Below are positions 8,312 to 16,740 of a DNA stretch of 46,927 bases, in pieces (within the stretch, counting starts at the first letter, position 1; the number at the start of each line of letters is the position of its first letter). The notes under the pieces were generated by a model. The model saw only the letters and a program-made list of their open reading frames with translations, was not told the DNA's origin and searched no databases. The stretch is from positions 1 through 46,927 of the forward strand of contig JANQJN010000036.1 of the NCBI GenBank assembly GCA_028281625.1, in the 5' to 3' direction. Source of the stretch: Emcibacteraceae bacterium. Its GTDB lineage: Bacteria > Pseudomonadota > Alphaproteobacteria > Sphingomonadales > Emcibacteraceae. Position numbers and translations under genes: made by a program.

Positions 8312-8399
8312 AAAAAGTGTCCTGAAAAATAATTTGTTTTTCCACTTTATACGCAACTGCCCGATCATTTTCCAATATTTTTCGACGCAACCCGCCAAA

Positions 8400-8446
8400 G
8401 ATAATGAGAATGATTATTAACTTTGTTGACAATCATTCTCAATTGC
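8400..8446 (+). promoter_or_regulatory. Two Fur-box-like sites upstream of bfd
   Basis: Bases 8400-8418 match the classical 19-bp Fur box (GATAATGATAATCATTATC) at 16 of 19 positions. A second, reverse-oriented site at 8428-8446 matches at about 13 of 19 and overlaps the -35 hexamer of the bfd promoter. Both share the core GAGAATGATT. A third copy of this core as AAGAATGATT lies at 8673-8682 before bfr. Iron-loaded Fur would be expected to block the promoter. Confidence 0.7.
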
Positions 8447-8453
8447 ATATAAT
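8426..8453 (+). promoter_or_regulatory. Consensus sigma-70-type promoter of bfd
   Basis: The hexamers TTGACA (8426-8431) and TATAAT (8448-8453) are perfect matches with a 16-base spacer. Transcription would start near 8460, giving a leader of about 20 bases that contains the GGAG ribosome site (8467-8470). Confidence 0.8.
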
Positions 8454-8479
8454 GAGGCCAATATTTGGAGATTCGAAAT

Positions 8480-8665
8480 ATGTATGTTTGCGTATGCAAT
8501 GGATTAAATGAAAATACTGTTCGCGAAGCAGCCCGTAAAAACAAAGGAAGCTTCAGCGCGGTAAAAGTCTATGAAACACTTGGTGTTAAGCCGCAGTGTG
8601 GCATGTGCCTTTGCGACGCACAGAATATCTGCAACACAGAGAAGCAGAACGCCGAGAGCTCCTAA
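8480..8665 (+). CDS. bfd: Bacterioferritin-associated ferredoxin
   Basis: This 61-residue [2Fe-2S] protein has the start set at the ATG at 8480 because GGAG (8467-8470) is correctly spaced and the family begins MYVCVC. The cluster ligands are visible as C4-x-C6 and C40-x-x-C43, the spacing of the BFD-like [2Fe-2S] fold; extra cysteines are at 45 and 51. In well-studied bacteria Bfd docks on bacterioferritin and delivers electrons that reduce and release stored iron. Its position directly upstream of bfr fits this. It has its own strong promoter overlapped by Fur-box-like sites, so it should be switched on under iron limitation. Confidence 0.93.
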   Translation: MYVCVCNGLNENTVREAARKNKGSFSAVKVYETLGVKPQCGMCLCDAQNICNTEKQNAESS

Positions 8666-8730
8666 TCATATTAAGAATGATTTTCAGTATTAAAATCAAT
8701 CACTTAAGCCCAAAATTTTCCCACAATCCA

Positions 8731-8759
8731 TTGACTTAAACCCTCAATAATCATAAACT
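8731..8759 (+). promoter_or_regulatory. Likely promoter of bfr
   Basis: TTGACT (8731-8736) and TAAACT (8754-8759) are separated by 17 bases. The start would be near 8766 with a ~28-base leader including CAGGAGCAGG. This would let bfr be expressed separately from bfd, as expected since storage and release are opposite needs. Confidence 0.5.
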
Positions 8760-8793
8760 ATTGCCCGGATAATAATTCAATCAGGAGCAGGTC

Positions 8794-9273
8794 ATGAAGG
8801 GTGATAAGAAAGTTATTGAGCATCTCAATAAAATCCTCAAAAACGAACTAACAGCAATTAATCAGTATTTCCTTCATAGCCGCATGTATGGTGATTGGGG
8901 TCTAACTGCACTTGAAAAATATGAATATGATGAATCCATCGATGAAATGAAGCATGCTGATGAGATCATTAAACGAATTCTGTTTCTTGAAGGACTACCT
9001 GGACTTCAGCAACTAGGCCGTTTAAAGATCGGCGAGAATGTCACAGAAATGATGAAAGGTGACCTTGCGCTCGAGCTTGAAGGACATGCGGATTTAAAGG
9101 ATGCAATCGAGTATTGTGAATCTGTACGTGATTATGTAACGCGAGATTTGCTCGAAAATATATTGGAAGATGAAGAAGAACATGTCGACTGGCTTGAAAC
9201 TAATCTGGCACTTATCGACAAAGTGGGTGAGAAAAATTACCTACAGTCGCAAATGGGCGACGCCGACGACTAA
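8794..9273 (+). CDS. bfr: Bacterioferritin
   Basis: The 159-residue product has standard length and all key residues at the same numbers as in the E. coli protein: ferroxidase ligands E18, E51, H54, E94, E127 and H130, and the haem ligand M52. It should form the 24-subunit haem-containing shell that oxidises Fe(II) and stores ferric iron in the cytoplasm. The start has a strong CAGGAGCAGG ribosome site. bfd lies just upstream with its own promoter, and a 14-bp-stem terminator follows only 23 bases after the stop. Confidence 0.96.
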   Translation: MKGDKKVIEHLNKILKNELTAINQYFLHSRMYGDWGLTALEKYEYDESIDEMKHADEIIKRILFLEGLPGLQQLGRLKIGENVTEMMKGDLALELEGHADLKDAIEYCESVRDYVTRDLLENILEDEEEHVDWLETNLALIDKVGEKNYLQSQMGDADD

Positions 9274-9278
9274 CAATA

Positions 9279-10334
9279 TTATTTATGATCAAGTCCGATG
9301 GCCTCAGTAACATTACTGAGGCCATCTTTTAGCATTAGCGCTTCAAGCTCTTCATTAATACGGCGCACCAATCCGGGACCACCGTAAACAAGCGCAGAAT
9401 AGAGTTGCACTAAAGAGGCACCAGCCTTGATTTTTGCATAGGCCTGCTCGCCATTTGCGATCCCTCCCACGCCAACCAGAGGTATTCTTCCTTCAGTAAG
9501 TTTGTACATATCTGATAGTATTTTGGTGGATAGCTCAAATAGGGGCCGACCGCTTAATCCCCCTACTTCATCTTTGTGTGCCGACATCAGTCCGTCGCGC
9601 GATAAGGTCGTGTTACTAACGATCAAACCATCCATCTCGTGTTTTAGGATAATTTCCGCAACATCTTCGCATTCACTTTCGTCAAGATCCGGTGCAATTT
9701 TGAGCAGCAGGGGCGGTTTCGTTTCAAGTTCCTCATTATCACGCACAGCTTTTAACTTTGATAGCAACTCATCAAGCGCCTCCCTGCCCTGAAGCGCGCG
9801 TAAGCCCGGCGTATTAGGGGAAGAGATATTGATGGTAAAATAGTCGGCAAGACCAAGCGTTCGCGTAAGACCAATAACGTAATCTGCGATCTGATCTTCA
9901 CTAAGTTTGTTTGCGCCGATGTTCGCACCTACAATACCACGCAGCGGATCACGTTTTTTTAAATTCTCAATATAGTAATCCAGGCCTCGGTTATTAAATC
10001 CCAAGCGATTGATCACTCCTTGATCCTCAGTCAATCGGAATATGCGTGGTTTATCGTTTCCAGGTTGGGCCAGTGGCGTGACAGTTCCTGTTTCAACAAA
10101 GCCAAATCCTTGATCAAGCATGGGTGCGTACACTTCGGCATTTTTGTCAAAACCAGCGGCAAGTCCAACTGGATTTGGAAATTTTATATCCCAAAGGGTT
10201 TGCGCGAGGACCTTAGAATTATTTACGTTGCCAGCAGGTACTAGACCCAGTTTTAGCGCATGGATAGCGGCGCTATGAGCGCGCTCCGGGGATAGCAGGA
10301 ATAAAATTGGTTTTGCTATATCGTACAGACTCAT
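9279..10334 (-). CDS. pyrD: Dihydroorotate dehydrogenase (quinone), class 2
   Basis: This 351-residue flavoenzyme oxidises dihydroorotate to orotate in pyrimidine synthesis, passing electrons to quinone at the inner membrane face. Class 2 is indicated by the N-terminal ~40-residue helical extension, the FPNPVGLAAGFDKN segment and the active-site NISSPNTPGLR, in which the base is Ser and not the Cys of class 1. The C-terminal GVGGIANGEQAYAKI phosphate/FMN-binding part is complete. It follows the DUF952 gene by 15 bases, probably as one operon. Its last codons double as the bfr terminator on the other strand, and it converges on bfr with five bases between stops. Confidence 0.96.
   Translation of the reverse strand: MSLYDIAKPILFLLSPERAHSAAIHALKLGLVPAGNVNNSKVLAQTLWDIKFPNPVGLAAGFDKNAEVYAPMLDQGFGFVETGTVTPLAQPGNDKPRIFRLTEDQGVINRLGFNNRGLDYYIENLKKRDPLRGIVGANIGANKLSEDQIADYVIGLTRTLGLADYFTINISSPNTPGLRALQGREALDELLSKLKAVRDNEELETKPPLLLKIAPDLDESECEDVAEIILKHEMDGLIVSNTTLSRDGLMSAHKDEVGGLSGRPLFELSTKILSDMYKLTEGRIPLVGVGGIANGEQAYAKIKAGASLVQLYSALVYGGPGLVRRINEELEALMLKDGLSNVTEAIGLDHK
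9297..9330 (+). terminator. Intrinsic terminator of bfr, embedded in the pyrD coding sequence
   Basis: Perfect inverted repeat: 14-bp arms at 9297-9310 and 9313-9326 around CA, followed by TTTT on the plus strand. On the minus strand no T-run follows, so it acts for bfr only. All of it is also read as the last codons of pyrD (residues about 336-346). Confidence 0.8.
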
Positions 10335-10349
10335 CGCTTCAAATGCACC

Positions 10350-10670
10350 TTATGGATCCGGAAGTTCTTCGACATTAACTACAGCATCCAGGTTCAATTC
10401 ACCATAGAGATGCGGAAATTTTGCACCATTTCTGGAAACCTCCCACTTCAAATCATTTTCAGGCAGTTTTTCTGTATTCACTGCAATAAGTAGCAATTCA
10501 GATTGATCGGCAAAATGTTTTTCATAGGTGCCCTGCACTTGCTCCCAGGCCGAAAAATGTATAAAGCCATCCCGCGCATCATCTTTGGATCCCCTGTAAA
10601 TACCATTTGCACAAGCATCATCCCATTCGGACTGGGAACAAATTTTATAAATCAGATTTTTCTTACTCAT
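10350..10670 (-). CDS. DUF952 family protein
   Basis: The 106-residue product matches the DUF952 pattern: IYKICSQSEWDDA near the start, FIHFSAWEQV in the middle and FPHLYGELNLDAV near the end. The family has an ADP-ribosyltransferase-like small fold in known members, but no biological role is established. It lies immediately upstream of pyrD in the same direction, an arrangement I associate with alphaproteobacterial genomes. The ATG at 10670 is the only reasonable start. Confidence 0.85.
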   Translation of the reverse strand: MSKKNLIYKICSQSEWDDACANGIYRGSKDDARDGFIHFSAWEQVQGTYEKHFADQSELLLIAVNTEKLPENDLKWEVSRNGAKFPHLYGELNLDAVVNVEELPDP

Positions 10671-10743
10671 CTAAATTCCATAAAAAAACATGTTTTACCG
10701 GGGTGCGATAAAACATGTTGCTAATTTCAAGTTGGTTTGAATT

Positions 10744-11175
10744 TTACTTCTTTCCATCTGATCCTATCGCTGAATTTCCAACAGCTTTGACCATTTCGAA
10801 AATTTTCTTCCTAACGGATGGATCTGTAATTTTGTAGTATGCGCGAACAAGCTCAAGTGTTTCGCGGCGTGACAGTTTATCGACTTCAAAAACCTGTTTG
10901 TTACCTTCGGCCATGCCATCGGCTTTGCGGGTTGTTTCCGGTGCCATTTCATCAAAGAAAAAAGACACTGGAACATCAAGAATGCGCGATAATTGAAACA
11001 AGCGGCTTGAACCAATACGGTTAGCGCCACGCTCATACTTCTGAACTTGTTGAAAGGTTAATCCAAGAGCTTTCCCCAGTTTCTCCTGACTCATGCCAAG
11101 TAGCGTCCTTCTAAGGCGCACGCGTGCACCCACATGAATATCTACTGGATCTGGTGATGATTTGATCATGCTCAT
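10744..11175 (-). CDS. XRE-family HTH regulator (PhrR/PraR-like)
   Basis: The 143-residue protein carries an N-terminal HTH_3/XRE domain at about residues 17-75, running from VGARVRLRRTLLG through the recognition helix FQQVQKYERGANRI to SRILDVPVSFFFDEM. A helical C-terminal tail covers residues ~95-130. In Sinorhizobium and Rhizobium a homologous regulator, PhrR/PraR, lies beside lnt and acts on stress or quorum-sensing genes. The same neighbour relation is seen here. Target genes are unknown in this organism. A minus-strand promoter is visible upstream, so it is likely transcribed independently of lnt. Confidence 0.9.
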   Translation of the reverse strand: MSMIKSSPDPVDIHVGARVRLRRTLLGMSQEKLGKALGLTFQQVQKYERGANRIGSSRLFQLSRILDVPVSFFFDEMAPETTRKADGMAEGNKQVFEVDKLSRRETLELVRAYYKITDPSVRKKIFEMVKAVGNSAIGSDGKK

Positions 11176-11258
11176 TTTTAAAAGTACCTTGTTAAATCTG
11201 GATTTTACAAATACTTCCCGGCCTTACTTCAAGACCAGCCACCCAAAAGTATGTATCT

Positions 11259-11287
11259 TGTTTAGTAGTGATGAGAATTGAGGTCAA
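11259..11287 (-). promoter_or_regulatory. Likely promoter of the xre gene
   Basis: On the minus strand TTGACC (11287-11282) and TAAACA (11264-11259) are 17 bases apart, giving a start near 11252 and a ~77-base leader. It sits between the lnt stop and the xre start. Confidence 0.45.
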
Positions 11288-11290
11288 GCA

Positions 11291-12886
11291 TTATCTTGTC
11301 CTTGTCGAATTTCTCCTAAGCAGTACAATGTTTACGATTATTAATATAACACTAATACAAGCAAAAGTCCATTCTTTAAGGATCGAGTAAACTGTTCTAT
11401 CCTGCAGTTTACTGGGAAGTTCGCTCCTTATTACTCCTCGTTGATCGAGATCAATCTGATTTACGATTCTGCCGTAGGGATCAACAATTGCTGAGATACC
11501 TGTACTGGCTGACCTTATAAGCGGGAGCCCTTCTTCTATGGATCTTACACGTGTCTGCAGAAAGTGCTGCCTCGGCCCTGAGCTGTTACCGTACCAGGCG
11601 TCATTTGTGATATTGAGAAGCCAGTCCGGTCTGTCTTCACTGTTTACCACTTTTCCTGGAAATATTACTTCATAACAAATTAGAACGCCCACTGAAGGCA
11701 TACCTTCGAACGAAATTACGTTGCCATTTTCACCGTGGGAGAAATCCTGTCCACCCGTGAACATTCTGTTTAAACCCAGCGCATAAAAAATAGATCTTAT
11801 GAAACCAGGAATATATTCACCAAATGGCACCAGATGGGTTTTGTCATATATGCCTTGCATTTGACCCTGGTCATCGATAGCAACAAGAGAATTGAATATG
11901 CGTGTGCCTTCAGGATCGCGTTGACGCCGCGGAAAACCCGTCAGCACTGCTCCTCCTTTGTTGTTTAACACCTGGGAGATCAGTTGCCGCCTGGTTGGCT
12001 CTTCTGAAAGCGAATATATAACTGCCGTTTCCGGCCAGATGACGTGGGTCGGTCCGCTCACCTCGTCCCGCTCACTCATGTCCATATGAGTTATTAAGTT
12101 TTTCCCCCAGTTTTGATATGGCCATTTATCCTCTTGTTGAATATTTGCCTGTACAACCCTGAAATCTGTACCAGCTATAAAATCAATGTCGTCAGGAAGC
12201 CTGGAACTGCCGTAAATTGTCAAACCAGCTACAATGACAATTCCGCTCGTCACCGCAGTTATTCTGTGCGCCTTATTCAGAAATAGAAATGGTACGAAGG
12301 TAAGCATAAGAACAAAAACACTTTGCCCATAGCTTCCCCAAATGGCGGTTGATTGCATCAAGACGTCGGAAAAGCCAAGTATATAGCCACTTAAATTCCA
12401 CGGAAATCCAGTAAACAGAAAGCCGCGCACCCATTCACCAATTGACCAAATCAGAATGAAACTTATTGAAATACTGAGCAGATTTTCATTTAACGCCCTA
12501 TTGCGGTATATGTACTTGATACCGCTGGCGACAAAGGCAATAAACAAGGCGAGATAAGACGAAAGTATAGCAACCAGTATATATCCCGCCCAATCAGGCA
12601 CATTCGGCTCAACCGCGGTGCTGTTTCCAATCCAATAAAGACCAACAAAAAAATGACCAAAGCCGAACAAGTATCCTTTTGAAAAAGCCGCTCGATGATC
12701 TGACGATCTCATGGCGATAATCAGCAGAAGTGGCAGCGCGACCATATAAGACGGGAAAAGATACAGCGGCGCAAATGAAAGTGCCGATACCATCCCGAGA
12801 AGCAAAGCAAGTAATTTGCATTTTGCGCTGGAAAGATTGTCCACAAAAGTGCAGATATCATCAATGGTGAAAAGCTTGAGTTTCAT
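11291..12886 (-). CDS. lnt: Apolipoprotein N-acyltransferase
   Basis: This 531-residue inner-membrane enzyme adds the third acyl chain to the N-terminal Cys of lipoproteins. About six to seven hydrophobic segments fill residues 22-225 and a C-terminal helix is near 505-525. Between them is the carbon-nitrogen hydrolase domain with the catalytic triad E286 (WPETAV), K349 (YDKTHLVPFGEY) and C404 (LICYEVIFP). Length is normal. It begins 4 bases after corC ends and is the last gene of the plsC-miaB-phoH-ybeY-corC-lnt run. Several lipoprotein substrates are encoded in this window. Confidence 0.97.
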   Translation of the reverse strand: MKLKLFTIDDICTFVDNLSSAKCKLLALLLGMVSALSFAPLYLFPSYMVALPLLLIIAMRSSDHRAAFSKGYLFGFGHFFVGLYWIGNSTAVEPNVPDWAGYILVAILSSYLALFIAFVASGIKYIYRNRALNENLLSISISFILIWSIGEWVRGFLFTGFPWNLSGYILGFSDVLMQSTAIWGSYGQSVFVLMLTFVPFLFLNKAHRITAVTSGIVIVAGLTIYGSSRLPDDIDFIAGTDFRVVQANIQQEDKWPYQNWGKNLITHMDMSERDEVSGPTHVIWPETAVIYSLSEEPTRRQLISQVLNNKGGAVLTGFPRRQRDPEGTRIFNSLVAIDDQGQMQGIYDKTHLVPFGEYIPGFIRSIFYALGLNRMFTGGQDFSHGENGNVISFEGMPSVGVLICYEVIFPGKVVNSEDRPDWLLNITNDAWYGNSSGPRQHFLQTRVRSIEEGLPLIRSASTGISAIVDPYGRIVNQIDLDQRGVIRSELPSKLQDRTVYSILKEWTFACISVILIIVNIVLLRRNSTRTR

Positions 12887-12890
12887 CAGA

Positions 12891-13769
12891 TTATTTTCGG
12901 TGAACCATAATGTATTTTATATGCCTAGAATCGCCTTCTACAATTTCAAAGCGGATACCATTTTCATGTTCGACGACATCCCCTTTCTGCGGAATATGAC
13001 CAGCCAACTTAAACACAAGTCCGCCAAGCGTATCAACATCTTCGTCATGATCATCACTTAAAAAATCAAGACCAAGTAAGTCTTCCAACTCGTTAATGGG
13101 AAGACGCGCATCAACATGTAGCTTGCCATCAGGAAGCTCTCGCATAAGAACGCCTTCGGCTATATCATGCTCGTCTTCAATATCACCTACGATCTGTTCA
13201 ACAAGGTCCTCGATGGTTAGAAGTCCATCTGTGCCACCATACTCATCCACAACCAATGCCATGTGAATATGGGTTTTCTGCATTTTCGAAAGAAGATCAA
13301 GCAGCTTCATGGAAGGTGGAACAAATAATATAGGACGTTGAATGGACCTAACCGATGGAAAAGCTCTGCTTTCCCTATTTTTTACAAACGCGCTGAAAGC
13401 GTCCTTAATGTGAACCATGGCGATCACTTCATCAAGTGTATCACGGTACACTGGAAGCCTAGAGATCGTACCATCAGCGAAAGACTGCATCATTTCATCG
13501 AATGTGGAATTTTCCTCAATCGCGATAATATCGGCTCTAGGCACCATCACATCATCCACCCGCAGATCCCCAAATGAAAGTGTATTCATGATGATCGAAC
13601 GTTCTTCCGCGCCGAGCGTCCCTTCGTCGGCCTCGATTTCTTCGATAACCTCTTCCAGGCTTTCTTTGAGTTCATGATCAATGGATGATCGGCCGAAGAT
13701 TTTTTTAATGCCGCTCCAAAAGTTACGTTCTGGCTTGTTACTTTCTTCAGTATCTAAGGGTGCCGTCAT
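12891..13769 (-). CDS. corC: HlyC/CorC family CBS-domain protein
   Basis: The 292-residue soluble protein has two CBS domains (roughly residues 75-200, beginning DVMVPRADI and containing [25 protein letters not shown]) and a C-terminal CorC_HlyC domain (about 205-288). Such stand-alone proteins are usually called magnesium/cobalt efflux protein CorC because of linkage to CorA, but the direct function is uncertain; adenine nucleotide binding by CBS is known. It lacks the membrane DUF21 part. The ybeY-corC-lnt order is widely conserved. Confidence 0.93.
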   Translation of the reverse strand: MTAPLDTEESNKPERNFWSGIKKIFGRSSIDHELKESLEEVIEEIEADEGTLGAEERSIIMNTLSFGDLRVDDVMVPRADIIAIEENSTFDEMMQSFADGTISRLPVYRDTLDEVIAMVHIKDAFSAFVKNRESRAFPSVRSIQRPILFVPPSMKLLDLLSKMQKTHIHMALVVDEYGGTDGLLTIEDLVEQIVGDIEDEHDIAEGVLMRELPDGKLHVDARLPINELEDLLGLDFLSDDHDEDVDTLGGLVFKLAGHIPQKGDVVEHENGIRFEIVEGDSRHIKYIMVHRK

Positions 13770-13814
13770 GGCGTTTCGCTGAAGCCTCTCTGATTATTGG
13801 TTCAAAACACTATT

Positions 13815-14348
13815 TCACGCTGCATAAGGATCGTCAATAGCAAGATTTTTAAGAAGTTTGGTTTCCCATGTTTCCATGATTTCGGCATCATCATCCTCTA
13901 TATGATCATATCCCAATAAATGTAAAATACCGTGAATGACCAAATGGGTAAAATGATCCTTTAAACTTATGCCCGCGTCAGATGCTTCTGCCACCATGGT
14001 TTCATAGGCAATATAAACATCACCCAAGCTGAGCGGATGATCAGGTGCTTCCTCATCGCCTTTTAAGTAATCCTTCGTCTGCTCCGGATCCAGACCTTCA
14101 AAGGAAAGTACATTTGTAGCTTTATCCTGACTTCGAAAATCGCTATTTAATGTTTGGATGTAAGCGTCATTGCAAAGAACGATGTTAAGTTCCAAATGGG
14201 GAAACTTAACTAATCTCTGTCCTTCAGAGACGTGTGTCACAATCTGCTCAAGCGAACTTGCCACAATTTCCCGATAGTCCGGCAATGCTTTCTGCCAACT
14301 ATCATCTTCAATCGCTATTTCAAGAAAGAACCCGTCAGGAAGCGCCAT
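13815..14348 (-). CDS. ybeY: Endoribonuclease YbeY (rRNA maturation factor)
   Basis: The product is 177 residues, with the zinc-binding motif HGILHLLGYDH giving ligands H139, H143 and H149. The family is a single-strand-specific endoribonuclease needed for 16S rRNA 3' maturation and ribosome quality control. The ATG overlaps the phoH stop as TAATG (one base), so translation is coupled. The central LSFEGLD...LGDVYIA segment is typical. Confidence 0.96.
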   Translation of the reverse strand: MALPDGFFLEIAIEDDSWQKALPDYREIVASSLEQIVTHVSEGQRLVKFPHLELNIVLCNDAYIQTLNSDFRSQDKATNVLSFEGLDPEQTKDYLKGDEEAPDHPLSLGDVYIAYETMVAEASDAGISLKDHFTHLVIHGILHLLGYDHIEDDDAEIMETWETKLLKNLAIDDPYAA

Positions 14349-15367
14349 TACGACTTACTTCTTTCGCGTTGATCATAGGCTTTAACAATTTTACCCACCA
14401 GTTTATGGCGCACCACGTCGGTATCATCAAAATGAATAAAAGAAATATCCTTGATTTTATGAAGTGTATCCAGTGCGTGATTAAGCCCGGAGATGTTACC
14501 ATCCGGCAAATCTACCTGCGAAGGATCGCCGCACACAACCATGTGACAGTTTTGGCCAAAGCGGGTAAGGAACATTTTCATCTGCATTGGTGTTGTGTTT
14601 TGCGCTTCATCCAAAATAACGAAAGCATCAGAAAGGGTCCGCCCTCTCATGAATGCAAGGGGCGCTACCTCAATTTCACCGCGCTCAAGACGTTTTTCTG
14701 TTTGTTCCATGGAAATCATTTTACCGAGCGCGTCATAAAGCGGACGCAGGTAAGGATCTACTTTTTCCTTCATATCTCCAGGTAAGAAACCCAGTTTTTC
14801 ACCTGCTTCCACCGCGGGTCGGGACAGAATGATCCGCTCCACTTTACCCTCAAGCAAGTGAGAAACCGCCATGGCCACCGCGAGAAATGTTTTACCTGTA
14901 CCCGCCGGACCAAGCCCGAATGTCATATTTCCACGTTTTAGAGAGCTAATATATTTCGCCTGATTTACTGAACGTGGTGAAATAACCGCTTTTCGCGTGC
15001 GAATAACGTCTTGCTCATCCGCCACCACTTCACGAGGTTTTGCATAGTTGGTTGTTGGACTGTCAAGCATGTTTACGAGCCTGAGCGCCCCATCAACATC
15101 ACCCGGTGTAACGCCATGGCCCTGCTCCAAACGATGGTAGAGACTTAACAGCACATCTTTAGCGAGCCCACAGGCCTCCTCCGAACCCTCCACAGAAAGC
15201 AAGTTTCCCTTGCCCGAAAGCGTGCAGCCGAATTCATTTTCAATCCTGGCCAGGTTTGAATTATGTTCGCCGTAAAGTGCTGGAAGCAAAAGATTATCTT
15301 CAAACTCCAGAACTGTAGAGATATTGTTAGTTTCGCTATTCTGTTTCATTTGCCAAATTTTATCCAA
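14348..15367 (-). CDS. phoH: PhoH family ATPase
   Basis: The 339-residue protein has a small KH-like N-terminal part (about 20-90) and a PhoH P-loop domain. Walker A is GPAGTGKT at 153-160 and the DEAQN Walker B lies near 255. The family is predicted to be an RNA helicase or nucleotidase; the pairing with ybeY is near universal and suggests a role in RNA metabolism. The start may be the ATG at 15367 or the in-frame ATG six codons later (15349). It begins 5 bases after miaB ends. Confidence 0.94.
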   Translation of the reverse strand: MDKIWQMKQNSETNNISTVLEFEDNLLLPALYGEHNSNLARIENEFGCTLSGKGNLLSVEGSEEACGLAKDVLLSLYHRLEQGHGVTPGDVDGALRLVNMLDSPTTNYAKPREVVADEQDVIRTRKAVISPRSVNQAKYISSLKRGNMTFGLGPAGTGKTFLAVAMAVSHLLEGKVERIILSRPAVEAGEKLGFLPGDMKEKVDPYLRPLYDALGKMISMEQTEKRLERGEIEVAPLAFMRGRTLSDAFVILDEAQNTTPMQMKMFLTRFGQNCHMVVCGDPSQVDLPDGNISGLNHALDTLHKIKDISFIHFDDTDVVRHKLVGKIVKAYDQRERSKS

Positions 15368-15372
15368 ATTAG

Positions 15373-16731
15373 TCAGGCAAGTATACCTTGAATATTAAAT
15401 GGACCCCCTTCGTTGATTTTAACATTTACGATGCTTCCCATCAGGTCTTCCACTGACTTATCACCAATATTAATCTGCACTGCCTGCATGTAGGGGCTTC
15501 GACCAAAAGCAGTTGTTGGTGTTTTGCCCGGTGCTTCTATCAATACCGGTAGCATTTTACCAATGACACTATTGTTAAATTCGGTTTGCTGTTCCTTAAG
15601 AAGTGCCTGCAGTTTCGCAAGCCTTTCCGACTTTATGTCTTCGTCAATCTGATCTTCCATCTGCGCCGCTGGCGTGCCCGGACGCGGACTATATTTAAAG
15701 CTATAGGCTTGTGCATATTTGACTTCGCGCACCAACTCCATCGTTTCTTCAAAATCTTCGTCAGTTTCACCCGGAAAGCCCACTATAAAATCTCCAGATA
15801 ACGCAATATCAGGACGACGCTCCCTGAGTTTTCTGATAATTTCAATATATGTAGCACTGTCATGGGTACGATTCATGGCTTTAAGTACTTTGTCTGACCC
15901 CGCCTGAACCGGCAAATGCAGATAAGGCATGCATTCGGACACATCACGGTGTACTTCAAGAAGTTCGTCCGTCATATCGTGGGGATGCGACGTAGTGTAA
16001 CGAATACGCTCAAATCCATCTATCTTCGCCAGCTCACGAATAAGCTGCGCGAGCCCCCATTCCTCACCAGTCGCAGCCACGCCATGAAAAGCATTCACGT
16101 TCTGCCCAAGTAATGTCACTTCCACCACGCCAGCAGTCGCCAGTTTTTTCGCATCGGCCATAATATCAGCAATGGAACGGGAAAATTCCGATCCCCGAGT
16201 ATAAGGTACGACACAAAAGGTGCAAAATTTATCACAGCCTTCCTGGATGGTTAGAAAGGCCGTCGGTTTTTTCTTAACCGCTTTTTTTGAAAGCTGATCA
16301 AATTTTTCATCCACCGCTAGATCGGTATCTAGAATGCGCGATTTTTCACCGTCCGCCTTGAGCGCCAGTGACTTATTTACCATGTCCGGAAGGTTGTGAT
16401 AAGTCTGTGGACCAAAGACCATATCAACAACAGGGGCCCGTTTCATAATTTCAGCGCCTTCCGCCTGGGCGACGCAGCCGCCAACCGCAAGGACCATATC
16501 TTCGCCATTATTTTTTTTGGCGTTTTTCATTTTTCGGATACGGCCAATATCTGAATAAACCTTTTCGGCTGCCTTTTCACGAATATGACAGGTGTTCAGC
16601 ACGACCAGGTCTGCCCCTTCTGGCGTTTCGGTTTCTTCATATCCCTCAGGGGCCATCACATCAATCATACGTTCCGTGTCATAAACGTTCATCTGACAGC
16701 CATATGTTTTGATATATAACTTCTTCTTCAC
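15373..16731 (-). CDS. miaB: tRNA-2-methylthio-N6-dimethylallyladenosine synthase
   Basis: This 452-residue radical-SAM methylthiotransferase modifies A37 of tRNAs reading UNN codons. The auxiliary cluster ligands are C12 (TYGCQMN), C48 (NTCHIRE) and C86 (GGCVAQ). The radical SAM cluster is C166-x3-C170-x2-C173 (CDKFCTFC), and a C-terminal TRAM domain covers about 385-450. Length and order of domains (UPF0004, radical SAM, TRAM) are standard. It follows plsC by nine bases and is followed closely by phoH. Confidence 0.97.
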   Translation of the reverse strand: MKKKLYIKTYGCQMNVYDTERMIDVMAPEGYEETETPEGADLVVLNTCHIREKAAEKVYSDIGRIRKMKNAKKNNGEDMVLAVGGCVAQAEGAEIMKRAPVVDMVFGPQTYHNLPDMVNKSLALKADGEKSRILDTDLAVDEKFDQLSKKAVKKKPTAFLTIQEGCDKFCTFCVVPYTRGSEFSRSIADIMADAKKLATAGVVEVTLLGQNVNAFHGVAATGEEWGLAQLIRELAKIDGFERIRYTTSHPHDMTDELLEVHRDVSECMPYLHLPVQAGSDKVLKAMNRTHDSATYIEIIRKLRERRPDIALSGDFIVGFPGETDEDFEETMELVREVKYAQAYSFKYSPRPGTPAAQMEDQIDEDIKSERLAKLQALLKEQQTEFNNSVIGKMLPVLIEAPGKTPTTAFGRSPYMQAVQINIGDKSVEDLMGSIVNVKINEGGPFNIQGILA

Positions 16732-16740
16732 TTCTTAATC

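Noticed and set aside
8312-8398. N-terminal extension of the ArsC-type protein
   Set aside because: The added 29 residues are absent from the family and the internal ATG gives the expected start.
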